The notes under the pieces: model-generated | Told to the model about the DNA's origin: nothing | The model's input: only the letters and a program-made list of their open reading frames with translations | The model's database searches: none | Program-made: the position numbers and the translations under genes | Source: Lepus europaeus | Lineage: Eukaryota > Chordata > Mammalia > Lagomorpha > Leporidae | NCBI RefSeq assembly: GCF_033115175.1 | Contig: NC_084830.1 | Coordinates: 38,943,409-39,007,408 of the forward strand | Direction of reading: 5' to 3' | DNA: 64,000 bases | Shown: positions 1 to 12,080 of the stretch, piece by piece | Layout: each line of letters begins with the position of its first letter | Position numbering within the stretch: position 1 is the stretch's first letter

Positions 1-911
1 TCTGCCTGGATTCCCATTTATTGTGTCACGCTGTCTCAGCAAGGAAAGTATCCTAGTGAAACAAATCTCTGTGCCTCTTCCCACACAATTGACTATGGTT
101 GGGAAACACACACACACACGCACACACATGTGCTGGCTGGTTTCACCTTAAATCACGACTGCATGTCCCACAGGGGTCTTCGAAGCTGCTGAGTGCTGGT
201 GCTGAACAGCCCTATGCTATTGGCCTCCCACCCTTCTGGATGTGAATTTCAGATTTCCTTTGCCCTAGACCTCCACCTTCCTCCTTGTCCTCTCAGCTGA
301 TAATCTTGTTCCTATTTCATCAAGAAAATAGAAGTACCATTCGTCCCATCAACTCCCATCAATGGCTGCCACCACACCTACACCCTCAGCACCTGCACCT
401 CTGACCTGTCTTGTCCCACTTCCCCTAGGTGAAAGGTCCAGGCACCTATCTATAGCCAAGTCTTCCACTTGTGCCTTCAACCCATCCTCTGATGTCTGCT
501 CAAGACACTCCTCCATCACTTCTCTCCTTTCTCTGGCAACAAGAATTTTCCCACGCTGCTATTACTCCCAGCTGAGGCAGGAGGAAATAAAATCAAATCT
601 GCTTGTGACCTGACTCCTTTCTCCAGGCACTAACTACCCCATTTATTTGCTTCTCTTCCCAGCACCATCTAAACTCAATGCTCATAGTTCCTGTCCTCTT
701 ATGGCCTCATAAATCTTCTCCAACCAGACTTTGAGTCACCCCAGACACCACAACTGTTATTCTCAAGATTGTCATTGTCAGCCATGTTGACAATGAGGGG
801 TCTTCAAAATATTCATAAAAATGCATATTTTAAAAAACTATTCATGGATTTCAAAAACATTTTGCCCCCAAATAAACTCACCTTTTAGTTAAAGTTTCCA
901 TAAGTATTTTT
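1..911. other. Intergenic, no gene seen
   Basis: Apart from the CA repeat I recognise no mobile element or coding signal. The 83-codon frame at 362-613 has no support. Confidence 0.6.
105..128. repeat. CA microsatellite
   Basis: (CA)n with one G interruption. Confidence 0.9.
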
Positions 912-1229
912 AAAAAGATTTATTTTATTTATTTGAAAGTAAGAGTTACATACAGAGAGAGGGAGAGAAAGAGAAAGAGAGGTCTTCCATTGCTGGTTCA
1001 CACCCAGATGGCTGTAATGGCTAGAGCTGGGCTGATCCAAAGTCAGGAGCTAGGAGCTTCTTTCGGGTCTCCAACCTGAGTGCTGGGGGCCAAGCACTTG
1101 GGCCATCTACCACTGCTTTCCCAGGCACATTAGCAGGGATTGGAAGTAGAGCAACTGGGACTTGAATCTTATATGGATGCTGGCAATGCAGGAGGCCACT
1201 TTACCCACTATGCTATAGCACCGGCCTCC
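912..1229 (-). mobile_element. C-type SINE
   Basis: aaaaagatttattttatttatttgaaag tail-end start (reverse complement), GA-rich tract, ending at head ctatagcaccggcct. Full length, diverged. Confidence 0.85.
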
Positions 1230-1334
1230 AATAAACTCTTTCCATGCACCCTCATTTATGACTGTGCCCTGTGGCTTCACTTATTCAGCACTGCTTAGTA
1301 TTGTCAGCCCTTAACTTCTACAGACTTCATGGTT

Positions 1335-1690
1335 GAGAAATTTCACCCACTTCAAGTTTGAATTTTAATGTCCTGAGCATTGATGAGATTGGCCATCTTT
1401 TCATGTAAACATTGGCTGTTGCACTTGCTTTTCTCTTGTGTTCATTGCCTTTGCCTATTTTTTCTATTTAGTTGTTTGTCTTTTTTCTTATTGATTAGTA
1501 GAAATTCTTTTTCTGTATTAAATAATAATGTTTTGTCATTTTTTGTGCTAAAAATGCCCTCTCTCAAAAGAGACGTCTTTGAAAGCTTGATGATCCCTTG
1601 CCATCACCTATGTTTTCCTTTAAGTTTAGCATTTAGCACTTCTTGTGACTTGCTTAAAACGTTCTTTCTTTTCTTCTTTAGCAAGAACCT
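1335..1690 (-). mobile_element. Old L1 (L1M type) 3' region fragment
   Basis: Reads like the complement of an old mammalian L1 3' UTR (gattggccatcttttcatgt, gttgtttgtcttttttctta, cattttttgtgctaaaaatg). The 159-codon frame across it is not a gene. Confidence 0.5.
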
Positions 1691-2007
1691 GGATTGGAAG
1701 CAGAGGAGCTGGAGACTTGGACCTGGCACTCTGCTATGGGTTGTGACCATTCTAACTGCTTTACCAAACACTTACTCTGCTTGTAGTCTTTATATAAAGA
1801 ATCACCTATTAGGATTGATTGGAGTTACAATCTCTTTATTGATCAAAGAGGAGAAATGATGTCTTTTTGTGTTTGCCTTCCTACCCATGAACATATTATC
1901 GTCTACATTATTGTAAGTTTTTAGCACGTTCCAATGAAGTTTTACAATTTTATCCATGAAGGTATTTCACATATTTGATTGTAATGAAATAAAATAATAG
2001 CACAAGG

Positions 2008-2347
2008 AGGGGCCGGTGCTGTGGTGTAGCCGGTAAAGCCGCCACCTGCAGTGCCAGTATTTCATATGGGTGCTGGTTTGAGTCCTGGCTGCTCCACTTC
2101 CAATCCAGCTCTCTGGTTTGGCCTGGGAAAGCAGCAGAAGATGGCACAAGTCCTTGGTCCCCTGTACTTTTGTGGGAGACCCAGAAGAAGCTCCTGCCTC
2201 CTGGCTTCAGATCGGCCCAGATGCAGCCATTGTGGTCATTTGGGGAGTGAACCAGTAGATGGAAGACTTCTTTCTCTCTTTCTGCCTCTGCCTCTCTGCA
2301 ACTCTGCCTTTCAAAATAAAAAAAATAAATAAATCTTTAAAAAAATA
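2008..2347 (+). mobile_element. C-type SINE with target-site duplication
   Basis: Head ggggccggtgctgtggtgta, tail aaataaataaatctttaaaa. Flanked by aatagcacaagg and aataacacaagg. Confidence 0.9.
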
Positions 2348-2878
2348 AATAACACAAGGTATAAAGATTGGAATTAAAGATGCAAAACTGCTTACCTATA
2401 TTACCAATACTATTTTCTACAAGTAGAATCCTCCCAAATCTACATACTAATTACCAGAATTAATAAGAGATTTTTATCAACATTGCTGCTACTGTTCAAA
2501 ATGCAAAAATCCTAACACTTCTGAATACCAGTAACAAAGGTTTAGACAATATAATTTTCAAAAGACACTAGTTAAAGATACTATAAAAATAATGGAAACT
2601 TTGGGATAAATCTAACCAAACCTCAGTGTCCAAGAAAGATTGATCTAGGACTTCCCCTAAAATACCAAGGTATACATATGCTCAAGTCCCTTATATATAT
2701 ACAGTATTTGCCCATAAGCTATGCACATCATCCTATGTACTTTAGTCACCTCTACATTATGTAAAATAACTAATACAGTGAGAATGTTATATAAATAGGA
2801 GTCAAACTGTACTGTTTAAGAAATAAGAAGAATGAGGAAGGACTGTTCATGATTTTTGGTTGGGTTTTGGTTTATTTT

Positions 2879-3177
2879 TTGAAGATTTATTTGAAAGTCA
2901 GAGTTCCCCAGAGAGAGGGAGAGACAGAGAGATCTCCCATTCACTGGTTCACTCCTCAGATGGCTACAGTGGTTAGGGCTGGACCAGGCCAAACACAGGA
3001 TCCAGGAGCTTATTCCAGGTCTCCCACATGAGTAGCAGGGGCCCAATACTTGCAACATCCTCTGCTTCTTTTTCCAGGCCATTAGCATGGAGCTGGATTG
3101 GAAGCGGAGCAGCCCATATGGGATGCTGGCAGTGCAGGCGATGGCCTTTATCAAATACACAATAGCATCAGTCTCCT
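2879..3177 (-). mobile_element. C-type SINE
   Basis: Reverse-complement copy from gaagatttatttgaaagtca to gcatcagtctcc. Immediately followed by another minus copy. Confidence 0.8.
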
Positions 3178-3189
3178 GAAATTTTGTTT

Positions 3190-3367
3190 TTTAAGATTTA
3201 TTTATTTATTTGAAAGGTATATTTATAGAGAGAGGGAGAGAGAGAGAAAGAAAGAGAGCTCTCCCATCTGCTGTTTGATCCCCAAATGGCTGCAATGGCA
3301 AGAGCTGGGCCAGGCTGAAGCCAAGAGCCTGGGACTCCATCCCTGGGTGGCAGGGGCCCAGTCCTGA
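3190..3367 (-). mobile_element. C-type SINE, truncated
   Basis: ttttaagatttatttatttatttgaaagg start and GA tract; stops at gcaggggcccag. The half containing the tRNA-like head is missing. Confidence 0.8.
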
Positions 3368-3369
3368 AA

Positions 3370-3867
3370 CTCCTTGATTTACAGTGGAATAAGATTCTTG
3401 TTAGGAATATTTTATCAGATTAAGAAAGTTTTTCTCTATTCCAAATTTGCATAAAAATGTTTTAAATCGTTTTCATCATAAAAGATTATAACATTTTATT
3501 GAATGTTTTAATTACATCTATGTGACATATTGCATTTTCTTTTCCTTTATTAGGGCATAAATTACAACATTTGATTTTTAGTCTCTCACTACCCTTAGAT
3601 TCTTGGGAATAAACCCAGTTTGCTCGTGATTTATTATCTTGTTCTGTACTGCTAGTCTTCATTTGCTAACATTTCGTTTAAAACTTATGCTTTCATGTTC
3701 AGGAGTAAGATAAGCCTACAATTTTCATTTATTGTGCTGCTTTGTCTGGCTTTGGAATCAATTTTTCACTAGCTTCGGAGAAGAAATTGAGGACATGTTT
3801 CCTCTTTTTTATTCTCTGGAAAAATATGTAATTTGAACAATTTTTCTTCAAATATATGATTGAATTT
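3370..3867 (-). mobile_element. Old L1 ORF2 fragment
   Basis: Complement of L1 reverse-transcriptase sequence: ttgggaataaacccagtttg, ctttgtctggctttggaatc. Confidence 0.6.
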
Positions 3868-3944
3868 TTTAAAAAAAATCTTATCCATTTATTTGAAAGT
3901 CAGAGGAATAGAGACAGAGAGGGAGGGAGGGAGGGAAGGAGAGG

Positions 3945-3991
<47 letters not shown>

Positions 3992-4234
3992 GGAAAGAAA
4001 GATCTTCCATCTGCTGGTTCACTCTCCAAATGGCTACAATAGCTGGATATGGGCCAATCCAAAGCCAGAAGCCAGGAGCTTCTTCCAGGTCTCCCATGTG
4101 GGTGCGGGGGTCCAAGCTTTCCCAGTCACATTATCAGGAAGCTGGATTGGAAGTGGAGCAGCCAGGACTAGAACCGGCCCCTAGACGGGATGTTGGCATC
4201 ATAGGCAGCAGCTTTACCCTCTGTGCCCCTCAAT
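3868..4234 (-). mobile_element. C-type SINE with expanded GA tract
   Basis: ttatccatttatttgaaagt start; (GA) expansion at 3949-3988 inside the SINE; degraded head near 4230. Confidence 0.85.
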
Positions 4235-4237
4235 GTT

Positions 4238-4473
4238 TTTAAAAGCAGTGTCACCTTCACGGTAAAATTGAGAAGAAGGCACAGAGATTTCCCATATAGT
4301 TCCTCTCTAATGCATGTAGAATCTCCCACCAGGGGGTACATTTGTGGTACATGATGGACCTACACTGATACATTATTATCAGTCAAAGTCCATATTTTAC
4401 ATTCGGATTCACTCTCAGTGTTGTACATTCTGCAGATTTGGACAAGCAAAGAACAACATGTATCCATCACTAT
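4238..4473. mobile_element. Old L1 (L1ME/L1M4-like) fragment
   Basis: ggggtacatttgtggtacat, cagtcaaagtccatatttta and gtgttgtacattctgcag are typical of old L1 3' region repeats. Family from memory. Confidence 0.45.
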
Positions 4474-4510
4474 CTGGGAGCTGACGGCCTGAATTAAGAC
4501 ATAGATTTAG

Positions 4511-4773
4511 AGGGGCTGGCACTGTGGCGTAGCAGGTAAAGACACCAACTGCAGTGCTGGCATCCATATGGGTGCCGGTTCAAAGTGCCAGCTGGTCCAC
4601 TTCCAATCCAGCTCTCTGCTATGGCCTGGGAAAGCAGTAGAGGATGGCCCAAGTCCTTGGGCCCCTGCAACCCATGTGGGAGACTCGGAAGAAGCTCCTG
4701 GCTCCTGGCTTCGGATCGGCGCAGCTCTGGCCGTTTTGGCCAACTGGGGAGTGAGTGAACCAGCAGATGGAAG

Positions 4774-4813
<40 letters not shown>

Positions 4814-4828
4814 CTCCTTCTCTGTGTA
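4511..4828 (+). mobile_element. C-type SINE, left arm of inverted pair
   Basis: Head gggctggcactgtggcgtag, body with gtagaggatggcccaagtcc, CT microsatellite 4776-4809. No A-rich tail remains before the junction. Confidence 0.85.
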
Positions 4829-5060
4829 ACTGGCTGCAATGGCTGGAGATGTGCCAATCCGAAGCCAGGAACCAGGAGCTTCTTCCTGGTCTCTCACACT
4901 GGTGCAGGGGTCCAAGGACTTGAGCCATCTTCTACTGCTTTCCCAGGCCATAGCAGAGAGCTGGATTGGAAGTGAAGCTGCCAGCACTTGAACCAGTGCC
5001 CATATAGGATGCCGGCACTGCAGCTGGTGGCTTTACCTGCTACGCCACAGTGCCATCCCC
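4829..5060 (-). mobile_element. C-type SINE, right arm of inverted pair, tail missing
   Basis: Reverse-complement SINE from ggctgcaatggctggagatg to ctacgccacagtgccatccc. It begins inside the SINE body with no poly-T, unlike an independent insertion. Confidence 0.85.
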
Positions 5061-5098
5061 TCTAATCTATCTCTTAAGTCAGGATTTCAGCTCCCAGG

Positions 5099-5660
5099 GA
5101 GCAGGGGCTTCCCTCATAGACACACCCATTTGTGGACATAGCAGACACACCCATCTGTGGACAGGTCTTGGGTAGTATTACAGGAGTAGCTCTTGTGTAG
5201 ATGAGTGAGGATGTGAGCCCATTTGTAAATGATAGGACATGCAGAGTTTACCTACTTAATAATGGAGCTTATGCAGCAAGTCTTGGAATTACATATTGGC
5301 TTTTAATCCAGAAATACAGATAAGGAAAAAGCAAAACAAAATAAAGAACTCAATTACAACTTTTCTACAGAGACAACTGCCAATAGCATTGTCTAGGTAC
5401 CTCTATATTTAACTGCACAGATGGGACTCGGCTTCACATCATTGCCAAAATTCAAACAGTATGAAACAGAGTAGGAACTCCTGTGCCCTTGACCACATCT
5501 ACTCAGACTCATCCCAGCAGTCATCCTGTGGCCCAACAGTGGGCTTTTTGCCTCACTGGGAGAAAACAGTGTACACACAAACATTTATGGACTCTTTTAC
5601 ACTTGCAAATACGTGACTGTGCCCTGGTTGTTTCTGCTGATAACAAAGAAAAAGCACTGT
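5099..5660. other. Intergenic, nothing recognised
   Basis: Right of the inverted duplication; AT-rich, possibly old L1 remains. No gene signal. Confidence 0.5.
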
Positions 5661-5663
5661 TAC

Positions 5664-5879
5664 TGGGGCTGAAGCGGGTGGGACCACCACCTACAGTGCT
5701 GGCATCCCGTATGGGCACTGGTTCAAGTCCCGGCCTGGGAAAGCAATGATGGATGGCCCAGGTGCTTGGGCCTCTGCACCCGGGTCAGGGACCTGGAGGA
5801 AGTTCCTGGCTCCTGGCTTCAGATCTGCACAGCCCTGGCCATTGCAGCCATTTAGTAAGAGAACTGGCAGATGGAAGAC

Positions 5880-5913
<34 letters not shown>

Positions 5914-5966
5914 GCCTCTACCTCTGTTACTCAGCCTTTCAAATAAATAAATAAATGTTAAAAAAA
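5664..5966 (+). mobile_element. C-type SINE with internal deletion
   Basis: Head ggggctgaagcgggtggga, then after ggttcaagtcccgg it jumps to cctgggaaagcaatgatgg, losing about 40 bp. Tail aaataaataaataaatgtt. Flanks aaaaagcactgtt and aaaaagcattgct look like a degraded duplication. Confidence 0.8.
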
Positions 5967-6099
5967 AGCATTGCTGATGAATCTCTGATGTCATTGATTT
6001 TAAGATGTAACTGGATTTTAGATGCTCAATGTGGCGGAAAAGCATCTTATAATTGATACAATATGCTTTTCCACAAATATGAGACCTAGCACTGCTCTG

Positions 6100-7310
6100 T
6101 CTTGCTTTTTCCATTTACTGATATGTCTTAAAGAATTTTCTGTGTCGTTTTTAGTCCTTTTAAGGCTCTGCGTAGTCATCTGATTGTACAGAGATCATCA
6201 TTTGTTTAACCATTGTTCTAAGAAAAAACTCTACGTTGTTTTAAGTTTTTTACTTTCAAAAAAATAAATAGCTACAGTAAATGTAATTGTTCATACATAA
6301 TTTTTATTCCTCTTCTCTTCTAATTTGGAAAAAATAAACACAAACCCATTGAAAAAACAAACACAGTGAAGTTATAGAGACCTTTGCATATACAAAATCG
6401 ATGTTAAAATTTAATCATATTTTCCTTCCTTTTTTAATTAAAAAATGCATACAAAGTTAAGTCCCTTTCTTGTCATTTTTCTCTTCCCTTTCCTGAATTT
6501 GATACTTTTCCCTTAGCTACATATATATGTGTATCCATGAATTGCAATCATGCTGTTGTGTTTTGTTAATTTACATAACTGATTTATATTACACATTTTT
6601 CTGGCTTATACTCAACAATGTTGTTGGCATCCACGTGGATGTGTAGCTGATTTTTCCTACCTTGTTATACTCTCTACAATCAGGGTAAATTCCAAGACGC
6701 TACTCCCTGGATCAGGGGACGTGTGTTTGCGGTTGGCTGAGATGCTGCACGGCCTCCTGGCACAATGGGACAGCAATGCACATTTTCCCTAACAGCGTGT
6801 GAGGAAATCTTCACAGCCTCACCAACGGTGAACATTATCAAGCATTTTAAAGTCTGTCAACCCTATTGGTAAAGAATGGATTTTTCCATGAACACTTGCA
6901 ATAGCTAACATTTTTTTCTATGTTCATTGGCCATTTGTATGCTGTAAATTTTCTGTTTATGTCACTTCATCATTTTTAAAGATAATTATCTTAAAAATCC
7001 ACCTTTCTTATTGATCTCTTTGTAATATGGATAATATTCTCTTACTTGGTGTGTTTGTATATGAATACTTTCTCTGTATTAGAAAAGTTTTAAATCATAT
7101 GTGCTCAAATCTGTCCATCGTTTTCTTTATGGCATCCGAATACTTTTTGTCTTTCATAAAGGTCTTTCTTATCTGAAGCACACAGAGATTTTCCTTTGGT
7201 TACCTGAGTGTTCTTTTTATAGCTTGGTCTTTAGTCCACCTGAAATTTACATTTGTGGATGGGATGGCATACAGGGATCCAAATGAACTCTTCCCCCATG
7301 AATACCTTCG
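6100..7310 (-). mobile_element. Old L1 (L1M type) 3' region and ORF2 end
   Basis: Complement of old L1: the stretch ttggtctttagtccacctga to cagggatccaaatgaactc matches the end of ORF2. The rest, with ttcattggccatttgtatgc, looks like L1 3' UTR. Boundaries approximate. Confidence 0.5.
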
Positions 7311-8640
7311 TGGCCTCTCACTTGGCTGCCTTGGGGGAGACAGGCCAGGAAGCAGTCACGGGCAAGGCGTCGCTGAGGTCAGCAGCAGGATTCTGTTCTG
7401 AGGGAGCTGCGGAACTCCTGAGGGTTTTTCCAAACTGAAAAAGTGCAGCGAAACCAAGCGTGGTGCTCCCTGCCACACCCGTGAGCGACTCCCCGCACTG
7501 CCTCCACAAGATGCTCTGCGAGCAGCACTCCACCCTCCCAGATCCACGTGCTTTCCATTTCAAACAGAGCGTTTGTGATTTGCTTTATACTGTGCATCCT
7601 GTGAATGACCACCTCAGATACACCGCACACTTCCAAAGGGCTTGAAGTCACTTTGAGAGCTGTCTTTGGGGAAACCAATTCATCTTTACATAATTAACAT
7701 AAATGCACACACCCGCAGAGCGGGTGATGAACACCCTGGAGCAGTATCCATTCGCTGGATCACCTGCCACTCCCCAAGCGGTGAGGGCGCTGCCATTGTC
7801 TTTGTTTGTTTGTTTGTTTTTTGCTTGGGACAAAGTGGGAGCTTGGAAGATGTTGACTAAATGGATAAAACTAGCAGGCAGCATGAGAATTTAGAGGGAG
7901 AGAAATGTGTGTGGTGAATACAGGTTAGAGGAGGTTCCCCAGTGGTGGGACTGTGCCGGCTCTAAGGATTTGGAGAGAGGGATAACAGGACCGGGAACCT
8001 GCCAGGTTCATCTGCCCTAAGAATTGATCCCCTGGAAACCGAGCGTCTCTGTCCTCACCTACTAGTTCAGTTGTCTGGGGGGACACACAGGAGACTCACC
8101 TCTCTCAATCATCGGTGGGAAAAAGCCCCAGAAGTCCTTCAGCTTTCCAGTCCTGTAGAAATGAGAGGCTCGGAAAACTACTCGCCTGCTCCCTTTCTGC
8201 GGGAGCAGCTGTTAGTCCTGGGAGTCCATCTGCCACAGGGCATTAGCCCCAGGAGGACACCCTGTGCCTACAGTGTGTCCAAGGCAACCTGGACAGAGCC
8301 TGACCTAACTCCTCTCAGAGCCAGTTCTGGGGCCAGTCACCGAACTGCTGCTGGTGTTCTGTGCAGGCCCAGGAGTGATGCAGACAGTCCCTAAGGAACT
8401 GACACGTCAAGTAGGGCCAGAGAAGATGTGGAGGACGGAAGAAAGGGCCACAGCCCACACCTCTGAGTCAGAGTCACTGCAGCCTGCCTGGGACACATCC
8501 TGCGACATCAGAACCTTGGGATAAGGACGGTGGTGGTGGCACCAGCAGGGAGGGCTGGGCTCCTCTGTGTTCTTCTCCATGGACAAGAGCAGGTGCTCCT
8601 GCCTCCTAGGAGCAGGCAGGTGGAAAATCCAAAAGCCCTC
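7311..8640. other. Intergenic, moderately GC-rich, no gene seen
   Basis: Several short overlapping frames on both strands, but no conserved protein, splice pair or CpG cluster that I can support. A (TTTG)n-like stretch lies at 7800-7820. Confidence 0.5.
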
Positions 8641-8645
8641 TTTTT

Positions 8646-8998
8646 TTTATTGTATTTTTTTGACAGGCAGAGTTAGACAGTGAGAGAGAGAGAGAGAGAC
8701 ACAGAGAGAAAGGTCTTCCTTTTCCGTTGGTTCACCCCCCAAATGGCCGCTATGGCTGGCGCGTTGCGGCCGGCGCGCTGCACCGATCTGAAGCCAGGAG
8801 CCAGGTGCTTCCTCCTGGTCTCCCATGCGGGTGCAGGGCCCAAGGACTTGGGCCATCCTCCACTGCACTGCCGGGCCACAGCAGAGAGCTGGCCTGGAAG
8901 AGGGGCAACTGGGACAGAATCCGGCACCCCAGCTGGAACTAGAACCCGGGGTGCCAGTGCCGCAGGTAGAGGATTAGCCTATTGAGCCGCGATGCCAG
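8646..8998 (-). mobile_element. C-type SINE, young ('ctgcctgtcaaaa' tail) group
   Basis: Reverse complement with ttttttgacaggcagag at its tail and gattagcctattgagccgcg at its head. Flanks aaaagccctctttt and aaacccctctttt form the duplication. Confidence 0.88.
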
Positions 8999-9550
8999 CA
9001 AACCCCTCTTTTTCCACCAAGGGCAGGAAGATGCTTGACAGAGATTGTGGGGGGAAAGATGAGCGCACTCTTCACACCAACCCCGCAGGGGGAGCAGGTA
9101 ATTTCCAAAATGACCCTTCACAATTCCTCCTTCTGTTTTCAACTAGAATTAGCAGAGTGGCTTTTGACAAAACATTTCCTCCTTTGCTTTCTCCTCTCTC
9201 GAGTATGGGAAATTTGGAGCCAAATGGCACATGGCTGGTGATACTTTCTGCCCACAGCTTGGAAATTCTGATCCCAAGGCTTTTGTGATCATGATGGTCC
9301 ACCTTCCCTCGACAGGCAACACCAGCCACCCCAGTTGGAGACTAAACCACCTTCCAAGCTGATTTCCTTTCATCTGTAAAATGAGGACTCCACTCACGCG
9401 GGCCCTGCGCGGTGGCTTGGGGGCCATATTGATGTAACGGTCATAAAGTGCTCGCCCCTCTACCCAACCCAGTGAGTCCCAAAGGAGTGTAGGTCGGCCA
9501 TGGCCACCTTCCTGAGCTTCTCCTCTCATTTTGGCCTTTAGGATTATGGG
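8999..9550. other. Intergenic, nothing recognised
   Basis: Unique-looking sequence between two SINEs; the 126-codon minus frame (9529-9149) has no recognisable domain. Confidence 0.5.
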
Positions 9551-9858
9551 GGAAGGGGTCGGCTAGTTAGCCTAGCAGCTAAGATACCCACATCCCATAT
9601 TGGAATGCCTAGATTTGGTTCCTAGCTCTGGCTCCTGACTCCAGTTTCCTGCTAATGCAGACTTGGAGAAGCAGCAGGTGTGGCTCAGGTAGCTGGATCC
9701 CTGCTACCCACATGGGAGACCCGGATTATGCCCCAGCTCCTGCCTTTGGTCTAACTCAGCCCTGGACATTGTGCATTTGGGGAACCAGCACATGAGAAAT
9801 CTGCCTGTCTGCCTGTCTCCATCTCTCAATTACATAAATAAATAATTTTTAAAAGATT
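9551..9858 (+). mobile_element. Old, diverged tRNA-derived SINE of the C group
   Basis: Same layout (head, gggagacccggattatgccc, tail acataaataaataattttta) but with ctagcagctaagatacccac in place of the usual head segment. An older subfamily, related to 48246-48550. Confidence 0.7.
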
Positions 9859-9902
9859 TTGGGGACAATTTTTATGTTTATGTAACTCAGCATAATATAT
9901 TC

Positions 9903-10208
9903 TTTTTAAGCTTTATTTATTTGAAAGAATTACAGAGAGAGAGAGAAGGGAGGGAGGAGGGAGAGAGAGAGAGAGAGAGAGTGAATCTTCCATCCACTAG
10001 TTCACTCCCCAAATGGCCACAATGGCTGGAGTTGAACCAGGCTGAAGACAGGAGCCTGGAACTCCATCTGGGTCCCCACATAGGTGCAGGAGTCCAAGCA
10101 CTTGGGCCATCTGCTGCTGCTTTCCCAGGCACATTAGCAGGGAGCAGCCTGGACTTGACCCTGCCTTCCTTGACATGGGATTCTGGCATTGCAGGCAGCA
10201 GCCCCGGA
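9903..10208 (-). mobile_element. C-type SINE
   Basis: tttttaagctttatttatttgaaag start, GA tract 9930-9981, head ending ggcagcagccccgg. Confidence 0.85.
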
Positions 10209-10694
10209 ATATACATTCTAAACTCGTGTTAGCATGGGCTTAGCGCGCCTCTCCCTCCTTGGCGACCTGCAATGAGACCCTTTGCCATCTCTGACATTCC
10301 AGAGATTGGAGAAAGGGCCCAGGGCCACACTGCTCTCCTGCTGGGTCTGCCCACAGCCACAGCAGCTTCTCTGAGCTCAGGCTTTTTCCTGCACGTCAGG
10401 AACACAGCCTTTGAAGACTTCAGAACAAAGTCTTTGATGAGCCCTACGCCAGACCTCCCCACTTCAACAAGCACCTGAGTACCTTGGTGGGACTTGCTAC
10501 ACAGAAAGCTTTGCCTTCTTCCAGTAGAGCAGAAAAAAACCACAGATCGACTCAGTGTTTACTGAGTGCTTCCTCCCCGTTAGGCCCTGCAACAGGGCCT
10601 GGGGATCCATCCATGCACAAAACAGACAAACCTGTCCATTCTCATGGAGCTCATATTAGAGCTGGGAAACCAGAGAGGGGGTGAAATAGGAATT
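10209..10694. other. Intergenic, nothing recognised
   Basis: Unique-looking sequence; the 104-codon minus frame has no recognisable domain. Confidence 0.5.
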
Positions 10695-10705
10695 ATAACT
10701 AAATC

Positions 10706-11059
10706 GAGGCCGGCATGACAGCTCACTTGGCTAATCCTCCGCCTGTGGCACCGGCACCCAGGGTTCTAGTCCCGGTTGGGGCACCGGATTCTGTCCCGAT
10801 TGCTCCTCTTCCAGTCCAGCTCTCTCTCTTCCCAGCTGTGGCCTGGGAAGGCAGTGGAGGATGGCCCAAGTGCTTGGGCCCTGCACCCGCATGGGAGACC
10901 AGGAGAAGCACCTGGCTCCTGGCTTTGGATCAGCACAGTGCACTGGCCACAGCGCACCGGCCGCAGTGGCCATTTGGGAGGTAAACCAACGGAAAGGAAG
11001 ACCTTTCTCTCTGTCTCTCTCTCACACTGTCTAACTCTGCCTGTCAAAAAAGAAAAAGG
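10706..11059 (+). mobile_element. C-type SINE, young group, perfect duplication
   Basis: Head gaggccggcatgacagctca, B-box-like gggttctagtcccgg, tail ctgcctgtcaaaaaagaaaa. Bounded by ataactaaatc at 10695-10705 and 11060-11070. Confidence 0.92.
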
Positions 11060-11070
11060 ATAACTAAATC

Positions 11071-11899
11071 AAAGTAAGTTACCACATGACTCAGCCCTTA
11101 TCCGAGGATACACCGTATTGGCCTACCCCCAGTTTGAAATATATGTCCTTCTCCCCATTGGCAATGTAATTCAGACCACGTGGCCATAATGATTGCTCTC
11201 CTCTCGGAAGGCTCCAGGGCTTGGTCACAGCGTTCGGCAGAGATTTATTGAGGTTTCTCTTCTAAAACACCCACATGGGTAGACGAGCAGGTGTGAGACA
11301 ATACTTGCCAAGTCCTACAGGAACATGGGAGGAGGATCCGCCTTACACAAATGCAGGACTAGAGGCTGCAAAACCTGAAAGTAGAAGGATTGCAAATACA
11401 AAGGGCATTGCATGTTAGGCCAGTACGAGGCCCTTCAAAACCCTTGAAAAGAAGCAGTATGATCAACGTAAGAAACACCGAGAGAGGAATCTACTCAGAT
11501 CATGACCCGCCTGCCATCTTTCCCACACAATCGAAGGCGCTGCCCTAGAAGAAGGGACATGCTCCTACAGCCACTGACTCCTACGCACTAAGTGTGTGCC
11601 TTCTAGAACCTTTGCCTACTGTAGACAGAAACCAAAGCAAGCCTACACTCGCAGCTGTTTCACATTTCCTTCCACTCATCATTTTCTATGAGAACTTGAC
11701 TTTGCTATTGGAGGTGTTGCATGCCCGTTCCACAGTGTTGCTTGGTTAATGTTTCTTGCTCCTTGGGAATCAGCATGTTCGTCACCTCCTCCTGAGAGTC
11801 CTCTCCCGACTGGTCTAGAACAAACCTTTCAGCCCACAGAGTCACTTGTTTTCACAGAGAAGGAAGAACTAAATATACTTTTAGTTTTATCTGAACTAA
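11071..11899. other. Intergenic, nothing recognised
   Basis: No repeat family or coding block identified. Confidence 0.5.
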
Positions 11900-12080
11900 A
11901 TATAACTGGAAATGATCTTTTCATTCATTCATGTCTCTGTTCGCTTCTTTATTGTATGTGTGCCTCTGCTGGCTGATAAGCTCCCTGGGAATAAATGATT
12001 TATCTCGCTCTCTCTGCTCAGCTCTGGGAACAGTGTGTGGCAAGAGTAAATGCTCAATATGTGTTTGCAGAATGGACAAA
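11900..12080 (+). mobile_element. L2/MIR-type 3' end fragment
   Basis: gctgataagctccctgggaa, ctctgggaacagtgtgtggc and gtaaatgctcaatatgtgtt follow the usual L2 3' end pattern. Confidence 0.5.

Larger units (their letters stand above)
4474..5098. repeat. Inverted duplication: SINE plus unique flanks, near-palindrome
   Basis: The left arm 4474-4748 and right arm 4829-5098 are reverse complements at roughly 85-90%. They contain a plus SINE (4511 onward) and a minus SINE (ending about 5060). The match continues about 40 bp beyond the SINE into unique flank: ctgggagctga..cctgaattaagac..atagatttagaggg on the left against ccctctaatctat..cttaagtcagg..cagctcccag on the right. Both arms share non-consensus SINE changes. 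The spacer is the CT-rich SINE tail (4749-4828), missing from the right arm. Confidence 0.75.

Noticed and set aside
1380-1859. 159-codon plus-strand frame, Phe/Leu-rich
   Set aside because: It is the complement of old L1 3' UTR; no start context or domain.
3949-3988. CRISPR-like or tandem array signal in GA/CT tracts
   Set aside because: These are microsatellites inside SINEs, in a mammalian genome.
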